A stretch of DNA of 11,197 nucleotides from contig VBJR01000056.1 in NCBI GenBank assembly GCA_005880175.1, positions 1 through 11,197 on the forward strand, given 5' to 3'. This document shows, piece by piece, positions 1 to 8,152 of the stretch. Source of the DNA: Chloroflexota bacterium (GTDB taxonomy: Bacteria > Chloroflexota > Dormibacteria > Dormibacterales > Dormibacteraceae). The first letter of the stretch is position 1; every line of letters starts with the position of its first letter. The notes beneath the pieces are model-generated. The model saw nothing but the letters and a program-made list of their open reading frames with translations. It did not search any database and was not told the origin of the DNA. The position numbers were made by a program, and so were the translations under genes.

Positions 1-951
1 CTGGCCGCGGGCCTGGTGCACGGCCTCCTGCTGGAGACGCGGGGCGAGCTCTCGATCGGCGGCCTGGTCGCCTACCTGGGCCTGCTGGCCAGCCTGCAGC
101 AGCCGGTGGAGGCGTTCGGGAATGGTCTGTTCTTCATGCGCATGGGCCAGTCCAGCGTCGAGCGGATCCTCGATCTGCTCCGCGCCGACGTGCCCGCCGA
201 CCAGGCCGCGGTCCACCGCCAGGCGATCCGCGGCGAGGTCGTCTTCGACGGCGTGACCTTCGGCTACGACGGCGCGCCCGTCCTCCACGACGTCTCGCTC
301 CGGGTCGAGCCCGGGGAGACCATCGCCCTGGTCGGGCAGACCGGCAGCGGCAAGAGCACGCTGCTCCGGCTGCTCAACCGGACGTACGACCCGGACCGCG
401 GCGGCATCCTGGTGGACGGCGTCGACCTCCGGAGGTGGGACCTGCGCTCGCTGCGCTCCCAGATCGCCGTCATCGAGCAGGACGTCGTCCTCTTCTCGCG
501 GACGGTCGCGGAGAACATCGCGTTCGGGGTGGGCGCGGAGGCGGACCCCGAACGCATCGAGCAGGCCGCCCGCGACGCGCACGCGCACGAGTTCATCACC
601 GGCTTCGAGGACGGATACCGGACGGTGCTGGGCGAGCGCGGCGTCACGCTCTCGGGCGGCCAGCGCCAGCGCATCGCCATCGCGCGCGCGCTGCTGACCG
701 ACCCGCGCATCCTGATCATGGACGACTCCACGAGCGCCGTGGACAGCCAGACCGAGCTGGAGATCCAGCAGGCGATCGCGAGGTTGGCCGCGGGCCGGAC
801 CACGTTCCTGATCACGCACCGCCTGTCGGCGATCCGGCGGGCGAGCAGGACCCTGGTGCTGGAGGCCGGCCGGGTGCTCGACGTGGGCGGCCACGACGAG
901 CTGCTCGGTCGCTGTGAGCTCTACCGGCGCATCTTCGCCGCTCACCGCTGA
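1..951 (+). CDS. ABC exporter half, C-terminal part (5' end outside window)
   Basis: This is the 3' part of an ABC exporter subunit. The frame is open from base 1, so the gene begins upstream; the GTG at 16 lies inside a membrane segment and is not a likely start. Roughly the first 60 visible residues are the end of the transmembrane domain, followed by the nucleotide-binding domain. That domain has Walker A GQTGSGKST (334-360), a Q-loop in IEQDVVLF, signature LSGGQ (649-663), Walker B ILIMDD and an H-loop His (817-819). The residue after the Walker B Asp, normally the catalytic Glu, is Asp (724-726), as in the degenerate half of heterodimeric exporters. The next gene encodes a half with the normal Glu, so the two probably pair. 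The role is inferred as export of the product made by the downstream enzymes; the sequence does not show the substrate. Confidence 0.95.
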   Translation: MAAGLVHGLLLETRGELSIGGLVAYLGLLASLQQPVEAFGNGLFFMRMGQSSVERILDLLRADVPADQAAVHRQAIRGEVVFDGVTFGYDGAPVLHDVSLRVEPGETIALVGQTGSGKSTLLRLLNRTYDPDRGGILVDGVDLRRWDLRSLRSQIAVIEQDVVLFSRTVAENIAFGVGAEADPERIEQAARDAHAHEFITGFEDGYRTVLGERGVTLSGGQRQRIAIARALLTDPRILIMDDSTSAVDSQTELEIQQAIARLAAGRTTFLITHRLSAIRRASRTLVLEAGRVLDVGGHDELLGRCELYRRIFAAHR

Positions 952-961
952 ACGACGACAT

Positions 962-967
962 GGGGGA
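962..967 (+). promoter_or_regulatory. Ribosome binding site deciding the GTG start at 975
   Basis: GGGGGA lies 7 bases before the GTG at 975. The in-frame ATG at 960 overlaps this run and has no purine-rich site in front of it. The GTG is therefore the better start for the second ABC subunit, although the ATG cannot be excluded. Confidence 0.45.
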
Positions 968-974
968 AGTCGCT

Positions 975-2789
975 GTGCCGGACAGGACGCTGCGCCTCGC
1001 GGGCGACTCGTACGACCGTGAGTACAGCGAGCCGCAGATCGCTCGCCGCTTCGCCACGTACGCCCGGCCCCACCTGGCCGCGGCGCTGGCGGTCACGGCC
1101 CTGACCCTGGCCGGCGCGGGCCTGGGCACCGGGTTCCAGGTGCTGATCGCGCGCGGCGTGGACACGGTGGCGCGCTCCGTGAGGCCGGCCGCGCTGGCCG
1201 CGCTGATCGCGGCGGTCGTGCTCGTGGGCGCCGCGCAGTGGGCGGGGGGCGCGCTGGCCGCGTGGCTGTCGGCCCGGCTCTCCGCCGACATGATCCTGGG
1301 CCTCCGGAGGGACGCGTTCGCCGCCGTGCTGAGGCAGGAGAGCGCGTTCTTCGACCAGCACCCGGCCGGCGGGCTGGTCAGCCGGGTCACGACCGACAGC
1401 GAGGCCGTCTCCGGGCTGGTCAGCCAGACGTTCGCCATCGCCGGCCAGGTGGTGCTGATCCTCTGCATGCTGGGCGTCCTGCTCTCGATCGACCTGCTCC
1501 TGGCGGGCGTGACGATCCTGCTGATGGCGCTCATCGTCGTGGTCTCGTTCGTCCACCGCCGCGTGTCGCGCAGGTGGTCGCGCCAGGAGCAGCGGGCGGT
1601 GGGCCGTCTCAACGCGCTGCTCCACGAGTCCGTCGGCGGCCTTCCGGTCGCGCGCAACTTCGCCCAGGAGGGCACCCTCTACGCGGCGCTGGACCGGGCC
1701 AACCGCCAGTGGTTCGCCGTGTCGCGCTGGACGCGCCTCCTCCAGAACTCGTTCTTCCCGACGATGCTGACGGCCACCGGGCTGGGCACCGCCGCGATCG
1801 TGCTCTTCGGCGGCCACCAGGTGCTGGACAGCCGGCTCTCGCCCGGCCAGTGGTACCTGTTCATCCAGACGCTCAGCCTGCTCTGGTGGCCGCTGATGAA
1901 CCTCAGCTCGTTCTGGGGGCAGCTCCAGCAGGGCACGGCATCGGCCGAACGCATCCTGTCGCTGGTCGACGCGGAGCCCCGGGTGCGGCAGAGCGGGCAC
2001 GCCCGGCTGGACCGGGACACCTCGATCGAGTTCCGGAACGTGGGCTTCCGGTACAGCAGCCGGGAGGCGGTCCTGGACGGCTTCGACCTGCGCATCGCGA
2101 CCGGCGAGACGGTCGCGCTCATCGGCCACACCGGCGCCGGGAAGTCCACGATCGTCCGGCTGATCGCCCGCGCGTACGAGTTCGACGCGGGCGCCATCCT
2201 GGTGGGCGGCCACGACATCCGCGGCCTGGACGCGGACGACTACCGGAGGCGGCTCGGCATCGTGCCCCAGGCCCCGGTGCTGTTCAAGGGCACGGTGGCC
2301 GACAACATCCGGTACCCGTGCCCCGGGGCCACGGACGAGCAGGTCCTCGCGGTGGCACGCCTGGTCGCCCGCGGCGACTGGCTGGCGCCGCTGGCCCGCG
2401 GCCTCGAGACGCCGGTGGGCGAGCTGGGCAGGAACCTCTCCGCGGGCCAGCGCCAGCTCGTCGCGCTCGCGCGGCTGCTGCTCCAGGACCCGTCGATCCT
2501 GCTCCTCGACGAGGCGACGGCCAGCGTCGACCCGCTGACCGAGGCCCACATCCAGGAGGGGCTCGAGGTCGTGCTGCGGGGCAGGACCGTCGTGACGATC
2601 GCGCACCGCCTGACGACCGTGCGCCGGGCGGACCGCATCGTGGCGCTCCGCCAGGGCCGGATCGTCGAGGAGGGCAGGCACGACGACCTGCTCGCGGCTG
2701 GCGGCTACTACGCCGACCTGTACGACCGCTACTTCCGCCACCAGGCTCCGGACTTCGACCCGCAGCAGCCGAAGCAGGCGGTCCGGTGA
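975..2789 (+). CDS. ABC exporter half, complete (TMD-NBD fusion)
   Basis: This is a complete ABC exporter subunit of about 604 residues, with an exporter-type transmembrane domain (roughly residues 30-325) followed by a nucleotide-binding domain (roughly 345-590). Walker A is GHTGAGKST (2124-2150), the signature is LSAGQ (2436-2450, with Ala for the usual Gly), and Walker B ILLLDE keeps the catalytic Glu (2511-2513, residue 513). The H-loop is in IAHRLTTV. It starts 23 bases after the previous exporter gene, whose Walker B carries Asp instead of Glu. In heterodimeric exporters the degenerate site combines the altered Walker B of one half with an altered signature of the other, and this pair fits that. 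Its TGA overlaps the GTG of the condensation gene (GTGA), so exporter and biosynthetic genes are probably translated together. The GTG start is preferred over the ATG at 960 because of spacing from GGGGGA. Confidence 0.95.
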   Translation: MPDRTLRLAGDSYDREYSEPQIARRFATYARPHLAAALAVTALTLAGAGLGTGFQVLIARGVDTVARSVRPAALAALIAAVVLVGAAQWAGGALAAWLSARLSADMILGLRRDAFAAVLRQESAFFDQHPAGGLVSRVTTDSEAVSGLVSQTFAIAGQVVLILCMLGVLLSIDLLLAGVTILLMALIVVVSFVHRRVSRRWSRQEQRAVGRLNALLHESVGGLPVARNFAQEGTLYAALDRANRQWFAVSRWTRLLQNSFFPTMLTATGLGTAAIVLFGGHQVLDSRLSPGQWYLFIQTLSLLWWPLMNLSSFWGQLQQGTASAERILSLVDAEPRVRQSGHARLDRDTSIEFRNVGFRYSSREAVLDGFDLRIATGETVALIGHTGAGKSTIVRLIARAYEFDAGAILVGGHDIRGLDADDYRRRLGIVPQAPVLFKGTVADNIRYPCPGATDEQVLAVARLVARGDWLAPLARGLETPVGELGRNLSAGQRQLVALARLLLQDPSILLLDEATASVDPLTEAHIQEGLEVVLRGRTVVTIAHRLTTVRRADRIVALRQGRIVEEGRHDDLLAAGGYYADLYDRYFRHQAPDFDPQQPKQAVR

Positions 2790-4156
2790 CAGGCCGGGAC
2801 CTGCCGGGCGAGGGCGCGACCGCGCCGCTGTCGTTCGCCCAGGAGGGCTGCTGGCACCTGAGCCGGCTCCTGCCGGACGACACGTCCTACAACATCCGCG
2901 CCGGCCTGCGCCTGCGCGGGGAGCTGGACGTCGAGGCGCTCCGGCGCGCCCTGGCCGACCGCATCGCGCGCCAGGAGATCCTGCGCACCACGTACCACGA
3001 CAGCGACGGCGGCGCGCCGATGCAGGTCGTGGGCGGACTGCCGGCCACGGCGCTCCTGGAACTGGACGTGGACGACGTCCCGCCGGACGGCCGGGAGTCG
3101 GAGGCGATGCGGGTGGTGCTGGCCGAGGTGGACCGGCCGATCGACCTGACCGCCGGCCCGGTCCACCGCACGGTGCTGGTCCGGCTGTCGCCGGCCGAGC
3201 ACCTGCTCGTGCAGGTCTCGCACCACATCGCCGTGGACTGGCTGTCGTCGCTCGTCGCCGACTGGGAGCTGGGGACGCTCTACGCCGCCCATGCGGCGGG
3301 CCGGACGGCCGAGCTGCCCCCGCTGCGCGCGCAGTACCGGCACTACGCCGAGCGCGAGCGCGCGCACGCCGGCGGCCCGGCCATGCGGCGAGGGCTCGGC
3401 TACTGGCGGACGAAGCTGGCGGGCGCGCCGGGGGGCCCGCGGGTCTGCCCCGGCTACCGGAACCCGGCGGCGGCCGTCCTCGAGGCGGCGATGGTCAAGT
3501 TCCCGCTCCCGGCGGACGCGATGCGGCGACTGATCGCGCTGGCCCGCGCGGAGCGGACCACGCCGTTCGTGGTGACGCTGGCGACCTGGGCGGCGACGCT
3601 GTTCCGCCACACCGGCCAGGACGACATGGTGCTGGTCAGCGACGTGTCCACGCGGGCCAACAGCCAGTTCGAGGGGCTGATCGGCATGTTCGTGAACGCG
3701 ATCGCGCTGCGGGTGCAGACGGACGGCGGTCTCTCCTTCCGCCAGCTCGTGGCCAGGGTGAGGAGGACGGTCATGGAGAGCGTCATGCACGCCGTGCCCT
3801 TCCAGCGGATCGTGGAGGAGTCGCACTCGGGCCGCGACTGGGGTTGGGACTGGAAGCACCTGAACCACCTCGGGTTCGTCGTGCACCCGTACGGCACCGA
3901 GTCGTCGCGACGGGCCGGGCCCGACTGGGGCCTGGAGCTGCGGTGGCTGAGCGTTCCCGTGGCCCGGTCGCACGTCGAGCTCAACATGCACCTGGTCACG
4001 ACGCTGGGCGGCGACTGGTGGGGCCACCTCACGTACCGGCCCCGGACCATGCCCGCCGCGGCCGCGGCGCGCCTCGCCGGCGGCTACGCGACGCTGGTGG
4101 CCGAGGCCAGCCGGGAGCCGGACGTGCCGCTGGCGCGGCTGGCCTGCGAGGCCTGA
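2786..4156 (+). CDS. Free-standing NRPS condensation enzyme
   Basis: This is a single condensation domain of about 456 residues, the normal size, with no fused partner. Such enzymes form an amide between a carrier-bound acyl group and an amine. Visible motifs in order are C1 LSFAQEGCW, C2 RQEILRTTY (Gln for the usual His of RHE), C3 SHHIAVDW with His146, catalytic His147 and Asp151, a weak C4 YRHYAE, C5 IGMFVNAIALR, and C6 HAVPFQRI. The Gly that usually follows the C3 Asp is Trp152. Catalytic His and Asp remain, so the enzyme is probably active, perhaps with an unusual acceptor. The start is GTG at 2786, inside the TGA of the exporter gene; the frame is open far upstream, but that stretch is the exporter gene read in another frame. 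The carrier protein gene follows one base after the stop, so the two probably work together. Donor and acceptor are unknown. Confidence 0.93.
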   Translation: MTGRDLPGEGATAPLSFAQEGCWHLSRLLPDDTSYNIRAGLRLRGELDVEALRRALADRIARQEILRTTYHDSDGGAPMQVVGGLPATALLELDVDDVPPDGRESEAMRVVLAEVDRPIDLTAGPVHRTVLVRLSPAEHLLVQVSHHIAVDWLSSLVADWELGTLYAAHAAGRTAELPPLRAQYRHYAERERAHAGGPAMRRGLGYWRTKLAGAPGGPRVCPGYRNPAAAVLEAAMVKFPLPADAMRRLIALARAERTTPFVVTLATWAATLFRHTGQDDMVLVSDVSTRANSQFEGLIGMFVNAIALRVQTDGGLSFRQLVARVRRTVMESVMHAVPFQRIVEESHSGRDWGWDWKHLNHLGFVVHPYGTESSRRAGPDWGLELRWLSVPVARSHVELNMHLVTTLGGDWWGHLTYRPRTMPAAAAARLAGGYATLVAEASREPDVPLARLACEA

Positions 4157-4157
4157 G

Positions 4158-4400
4158 ATGCGCGAGGTGCCGGAGATCCGCGAGGTCGTGACCGAGGAGT
4201 GGAGGGCCGCGCTCGACACCCACGACGTGAGCGCCGACGACGACTTCTTCGCTCGGGGCGGCAACTCGCTGATGGCGATGGCCATGGCGCGGCGGATCGA
4301 GAGCCGCCTGGGCATCGCGTTCCCGATGGACGTGCTGTTCGTGGACAGCACGCTGGCGGCCGTCATGACGGCATGCGAGGCGGCGGGTGTCCGGCGCTGA
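4158..4400 (+). CDS. Free-standing peptidyl carrier protein
   Basis: This 80-residue thiolation protein has the carrier motif DDFFARGGNSL. Ser37 (codon 4266-4268) is the expected site for the 4'-phosphopantetheine arm. The helix after it (MAMAMARRIESRLG) and the segment FPMDVLF are typical of NRPS carriers. It begins with ATG one base after the stop of the condensation gene (TGAGATG), with GAGG at 4148-4151 as a likely ribosome binding site. It is the only carrier in the window, so it presumably receives the amino acid activated by the adenylation domain at about 8179-9911 and delivers it to the condensation enzyme. A polyketide-type acyl carrier is less likely given the C and A partners. No phosphopantetheinyl transferase is present here, so one must be encoded elsewhere. 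Confidence 0.95.
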   Translation: MREVPEIREVVTEEWRAALDTHDVSADDDFFARGGNSLMAMAMARRIESRLGIAFPMDVLFVDSTLAAVMTACEAAGVRR

Positions 4401-5715
4401 TCCGGCGCTGCCCCGCGTCGGGGTGTTCCACGCCCCCTACGCGGCGATGAGCCTCCGCGACCTGCTGGTGGCCGCCCGCGGCCTGTGCACCGTGGTGATC
4501 CTGCTGCGGGAGAGCGTCGCGGCGGCCCATCCCGACCTGGTGGCCGTCGCCCGGGCGTTCTTCGAGGTCGCGATCTGCCCGGACGACCGCACGGATGACG
4601 CCGTGCCCGACCTGGGCCTCGCCGGCGTCACCACGGTCCACGACGCGGAGCTGGCGGCCGCCGACGGCGCCGCGGCGCGCTGGGGGCTGCCGGGCGCGCC
4701 GGCGGTCGCCGACTCCTGGGACAAGCTGCGGCAGCGGGTCGCGTTCCGGGACGCGGGCGTCTCGCCCCGGCGGGCGTTCGCCGTCGACTCGCCGGCCGGG
4801 CTCCGCGAGGCGGTGGCCGCCCTCGGCCTGCCCGGGGCGCTGAAGCCCCGGCGCGCCACGGCCAGCTTCGGGGTGGCGCTGCTGCGGAGCCCCGCCGACG
4901 TCCGCGAGCAGGAGGTCATCCGCCGCGGCTGGAGCGGGCTGGTCTTCGAGGAGCTCCTGGCCCCCGGCGCGCACCCGTCCGGGGTGCCCTGGCTCGCCGG
5001 CTACGTCTCGGTGGAGACGGTCTCCGGCGCGTCCGGCCACCGGCACGTCGCGGTGTTCGACAAGGTCCCGGTGGCCCCCGTCCCGGCGGCGGACGCGCCG
5101 CTCGGCCACGCGATCCGGGAGACCGGGGACCTCCTGCCCAGCCGCCTGCCGCACGCGGCTCGCTCGGCCGTCCTGGCCGCCGCGACCAGCGCGCTGGACG
5201 CCCTTGGCGTGCGCCGGCGCGTCACGCACACCGAGCTGGCCGTCTCGGCGGCCGGCGTGGACGTGATCGAGGTCAACGGCCGGCTCGGCGGCGAGGTCCG
5301 CCGGATGGTGGGGATGCTGGGTGGGCCGGACATGGGCCGAGCGGTGCTCGAGGTCGCGCTGGGCGGCGATCCGGCCCCGTCCGCCGCGCTGCGGGACGGC
5401 GCCGTCGCGACGCTGTACGTGCCGTTCCCCAGGCGCGACGGCGAGGTGCGCTCCGACGCTTCGCGGGCGGACCTGCGCGAGCTCCCGGGCGTGGTCGCCG
5501 TGGACGAGGTGGCCGCGCGCGGGGCGCCTCGCGCGGACACCGGCTACCGGGCCGCGAAGCTCACGCTGGCGGCGCCCACGGCGCACGCGCTGGACGCGGC
5601 GGCCGGCGACGTGCTGGACCGCGTCGCCGGCCTGTTCGCGGCCGACGGGCTGGACCGCGACCCGTGGCTGTGCGGGCTCCGCGACCGGGTCCGGCGGCGG
5701 AGCGCGGTCGGGTGA
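4387..5715 (+). CDS. ATP-grasp carboxylate-amine ligase
   Basis: This is a 442-residue ATP-grasp protein. The family activates a carboxylate as an acyl phosphate with ATP and joins it to an amine, and is used for dipeptide bonds in several small antibiotics. Visible marks are DSWDKLRQR (Lys113 region), which typically opens the central domain; the ATP-binding Lys in ALKPRR (Lys153); the hinge segment GLVFEELLAPG; and the Mg-binding EVNGRLGGE with Glu295 and Asn297. Residues 1-100 form the N-terminal domain and about 310-442 a C-terminal extension. The GTG start overlaps the carrier gene by 14 bases, with GAGG at 4377-4380 giving good spacing. Its stop overlaps the next GTG. It probably adds a free amino acid or amine in the same pathway, which could also serve to release or cap the product. 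Its substrates cannot be read from the sequence. Confidence 0.9.
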   Translation: MSGADPALPRVGVFHAPYAAMSLRDLLVAARGLCTVVILLRESVAAAHPDLVAVARAFFEVAICPDDRTDDAVPDLGLAGVTTVHDAELAAADGAAARWGLPGAPAVADSWDKLRQRVAFRDAGVSPRRAFAVDSPAGLREAVAALGLPGALKPRRATASFGVALLRSPADVREQEVIRRGWSGLVFEELLAPGAHPSGVPWLAGYVSVETVSGASGHRHVAVFDKVPVAPVPAADAPLGHAIRETGDLLPSRLPHAARSAVLAAATSALDALGVRRRVTHTELAVSAAGVDVIEVNGRLGGEVRRMVGMLGGPDMGRAVLEVALGGDPAPSAALRDGAVATLYVPFPRRDGEVRSDASRADLRELPGVVAVDEVAARGAPRADTGYRAAKLTLAAPTAHALDAAAGDVLDRVAGLFAADGLDRDPWLCGLRDRVRRRSAVG

Positions 5716-7085
5716 CGCGGCTGGCGGTCGCCGGGTTCCGGGGGACGCTCCTCGCTCCCGGCGACGACGGCTACGACGCGGCCCGGCGGGTCTGGAACGG
5801 CCGGTTCGACCGCCGGCCCGCGCTGATCGCCCGGTGCCGCGACGCGGCCGACGTCGCGGCCGCGCTCCGCCACGCCGCCGAGGCCGGTCTGCCCGTCACG
5901 GTGCGGGGCGGCGGCCACAACGTGGCCGGCACCGCCGTCGCCGACGGGGCCCTCATGGTGGACCTGTCCCCGCTGCGCGGGGTGGTGGTCGACGCCGGGG
6001 CGCGTCTCGCCCACGCCGGCGGCGGCGCGCTGCTGGCGGACGTGGACCGCGCCACGCAGCCGCTGGGGCTGGCCTGCCCCATCGGCGTCGTGTCGCGGAC
6101 GGGCCTGGGCGGCCTCGCGCTCGGCGGCGGCTACGGCTGGCTGTGCCGGAGGTGGGGCCTGACGTGCGACCACGTGGCGGCGGCCGAGGTCGTGCTCGCC
6201 GACGGGACGATCGTCCAGGCCGACGACGCGACGCACCCGGAGCTGATGTGGGCCCTCCGCGGCGGCGGCGGCAACTTCGGGGTGGTCACCCGGTTCACCC
6301 TGCGGCTCCGGCCGGTCGGCGACGTGGTGCTCCACTCGATGGTGTTCGCCGCGGACGGCGCCGCGGAGGTGCTCGGCGTCTACGCCTCGTTCGGCGCCGG
6401 CACCCCCGAGGACCTGCAGGTCCTCGGGGCCCTGCGCCGCGCCGAGGCCGACTGGCACCCCGCCGCCGTGCGCGGCCGCCTCGTGCTCGGCCTCGACGCG
6501 ATCTGGCTGGGCGACCCCTCGGAGACCCCGGACGAGGTGACGCGCCTGCTCGCCGCGGCGCCCGTGCTGGCGCAGCGCCGCCGGGTCCTGCCCTTCGCCG
6601 ACCTCCAGGCGTCGGCGGACGCCGCCGAGCCGGCGGGCCAGCGCTACTGCACCCGGTCGTCGTACCTGGACGCGCTGTCCGGCCCGGCGGTGCGACACCT
6701 GGTCGAGACGGCGCGGCAGTGCCCGTCCCCGCTCTCCACCGTGGACCTGAGCCACCTCCTGGGGGCCGTCGCCCGGGTGCCGGCGGCCGCCACGGCCTTC
6801 GCGCGGCGGCGGGCGCCCTTCCTGTGCTCCGCGTCGGCGGCGTGGACCGACCCCTCCGAGGATGCCGCGAACGTCGCCTGGGCGCGCGCCGCGATCGCGG
6901 GTCTCGCCCCCTGGGCGCACGGCGGGACGTACGTCAACTACCTGGACCAGGCCGGCCCCGACGAGGTCGCCGGCCTCTATGGCGATGCGCACTACGCGAG
7001 GCTCGCGCGACTGAAGGCGGTCCTCGACCCCGCGAACGTGTTCCGCGGAAACCAGAACATCGCCCCCGCGGGAGGAACGCGATGA
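5712..7085 (+). CDS. FAD-linked oxidoreductase, berberine bridge enzyme type
   Basis: This is a flavoenzyme of about 457 residues with an N-terminal PCMH-type FAD-binding domain (PF01565 type) and a C-terminal BBE segment (PF08031 type). RGGGHN holds His69 (codon 5916-5918), the expected site of covalent 8-alpha-histidyl FAD. Then come SRTGLGGLALGGGYGWL and the FAD-contacting RGGGGNFGVV. The C-terminus has the typical LARLKAVLDPANVF followed by NQNIAP. The Cys of bicovalent relatives, expected just before the GLGG stretch, is not there; a Cys lies a few residues earlier in LACPIG. Single covalent attachment is therefore more likely. Such enzymes use O2 for oxidations, dehydrogenations or ring closures in natural-product pathways. 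The GTG start overlaps the ATP-grasp stop (GTGA), and the stop overlaps the next ATG (ATGA). The ORF is open further 5', but that is ATP-grasp coding sequence. Confidence 0.93.
   Translation: MTRLAVAGFRGTLLAPGDDGYDAARRVWNGRFDRRPALIARCRDAADVAAALRHAAEAGLPVTVRGGGHNVAGTAVADGALMVDLSPLRGVVVDAGARLAHAGGGALLADVDRATQPLGLACPIGVVSRTGLGGLALGGGYGWLCRRWGLTCDHVAAAEVVLADGTIVQADDATHPELMWALRGGGGNFGVVTRFTLRLRPVGDVVLHSMVFAADGAAEVLGVYASFGAGTPEDLQVLGALRRAEADWHPAAVRGRLVLGLDAIWLGDPSETPDEVTRLLAAAPVLAQRRRVLPFADLQASADAAEPAGQRYCTRSSYLDALSGPAVRHLVETARQCPSPLSTVDLSHLLGAVARVPAAATAFARRRAPFLCSASAAWTDPSEDAANVAWARAAIAGLAPWAHGGTYVNYLDQAGPDEVAGLYGDAHYARLARLKAVLDPANVFRGNQNIAPAGGTR
6404..6429. repeat. Perfect 26-bp palindrome inside the FAD oxidoreductase gene
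   Basis: The 13-base arm CCCCGAGGACCTG is followed directly, with no spacer, by its exact reverse complement. The centre lies between 6416 and 6417 and falls in CTGCAG. It encodes part of TPEDLQVLG, so codon choice may be the only cause, but a palindrome this long and perfect is unusual. Confidence 0.9.
7071..7076 (+). promoter_or_regulatory. Strong ribosome binding site for the AsnRS-like gene
   Basis: GGAGGA lies 5 bases before the ATG at 7082. It is within the last codons of the FAD oxidoreductase gene and supports an independent, coupled start at the ATGA overlap. Confidence 0.75.
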
Positions 7086-8152
7086 CGACCACCGTCACCT
7101 TCGGGTCCTGGCCGGGCGCGGACCGCCCGGTCGTGCCGCCGCCGACCCGGGCGGATGGGCACCGAGACTTCGTGGCCACCCTCCGATCGCCCTGGCACGC
7201 CCTGGTCGTGGAGGTGGAGGACGTCGTCGTCCGGGCCACCTACGAGTACGGTCACGGGCGCGGGCTGCGGTCGGTGCAGGTGCCGATCACGACGCGCACC
7301 GTGACCTGCCCGAGCGGGCTGGGGAGCGACTCCCGCCCGGTGCCCGTCAGCGTCAGCGGCAAGAGCACCTACCTGTCGGACTCGGCGCAGTTCCTGCTCG
7401 AGTACGGCTGCCGGGTGGCGCCGGCCGGCTGCTACACGATCCTCCCCTCGCTCCGCGAGGAGACGCCGGACCGCACCCACCTCAGCGAGTTCGTCCACAG
7501 CGAGGCCGAGATCGCCGGCGACCTGGACGACGTCATCGAGTACGTCGAGGGCTACGTGCGCCACCTGGCCCGCCGGATCCTCGACTCGTGCGAGCGCGGG
7601 CTGGGCGAGGCGATCGGTGACGTGTCGCACGTGGCGCGGGCCGCCGCGGGGACCGGGGGCTTCGAGCGGATGACGTTCGACGAGGCCGCCCAGCTCCTCG
7701 ACCACGACCCCCGCCTGGTCCGCGACAGCGGCCGCGGCCGCCTCCTCACCCGGCTCGGCGAGGCCCGCCTGATGGACCTGACCAGCGAGTTCCTGTGGGT
7801 GACCCACTTCGACCACCTGAGCATCCCCTTCTACCAGGCGTTCGGCCCGGACGAGACGGTGGCCCTGAACGGCGACCTGCTGTTCGGCGTCGGCGAGGTG
7901 GTGGGCAGCGGCCAGCGCCACGCCACCGGGGACGACCTGCGGCGGGCGCTCGCGCTCCACAACGTGCCCGCGAGCGAGTACGCCTGGTACGTGCGGATGA
8001 AGGACGTGGCGCCGATGCCCACCTCCGGGTTCGGGCTCGGCATCGAGCGCTTCCTACTGTGGGTCCTGCGCCACGACGACATCCGCGACATCCCCCTGGT
8101 GTCGCGGGTCGGCGAGCCCGCCGAGTGGCCGGAGAGCGTCGATCGGCCCTGA
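7082..8152 (+). CDS. Class II aaRS-like enzyme (AsnRS-type core without anticodon-binding domain)
   Basis: This 356-residue protein matches the catalytic core of the AspRS/AsnRS/LysRS class. Motif 2 is seen as SLREETPDRTHLSEF (Arg125, Glu126, His133, Glu136). Later come IPFYQAF, DLLFGVGEVVGSGQRH and motif 3 GFGLGIERFLLW (Glu322, Arg323). The pairing of WYVRMKD with SGFGLGIER is most like AsnRS. The N-terminal OB-fold that reads the anticodon is missing: only about 60 residues precede the core. Charging tRNA is therefore unlikely to be its main role. Known precedents for such cores are the archaeal AsnRS paralogue that makes asparagine and EpmA, which modifies EF-P. Here an amino acyl-adenylate is probably passed to ammonia, another amine or the carrier protein (inference). 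It starts at ATG with GGAGGA upstream and overlaps the previous stop. It ends in CCC TGA, directly before an inverted repeat and the A-domain ORF in the +1 frame. Confidence 0.9.
   Translation: MTTTVTFGSWPGADRPVVPPPTRADGHRDFVATLRSPWHALVVEVEDVVVRATYEYGHGRGLRSVQVPITTRTVTCPSGLGSDSRPVPVSVSGKSTYLSDSAQFLLEYGCRVAPAGCYTILPSLREETPDRTHLSEFVHSEAEIAGDLDDVIEYVEGYVRHLARRILDSCERGLGEAIGDVSHVARAAAGTGGFERMTFDEAAQLLDHDPRLVRDSGRGRLLTRLGEARLMDLTSEFLWVTHFDHLSIPFYQAFGPDETVALNGDLLFGVGEVVGSGQRHATGDDLRRALALHNVPASEYAWYVRMKDVAPMPTSGFGLGIERFLLWVLRHDDIRDIPLVSRVGEPAEWPESVDRP

Noticed and set aside
942..2741. A 599-residue open frame on the minus strand opposite the second ABC gene
   Set aside because: It is rich in Arg, His, Asp and Gln with no domain motifs, and lies antisense to a gene with complete ABC motifs. 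Long antisense frames are normal at this GC content.
1238..2785. Long upstream extension of the condensation frame
   Set aside because: It is a shadow of the exporter gene. Condensation homology (LSFAQ) starts shortly after GTG 2786.
5321..7081. Long upstream extension of the AsnRS-like frame
   Set aside because: It is Arg/Pro/Gly-rich sequence overlapping the ATP-grasp and FAD genes. ATG 7082 has a strong ribosome binding site and the aaRS-like homology fits a start there.
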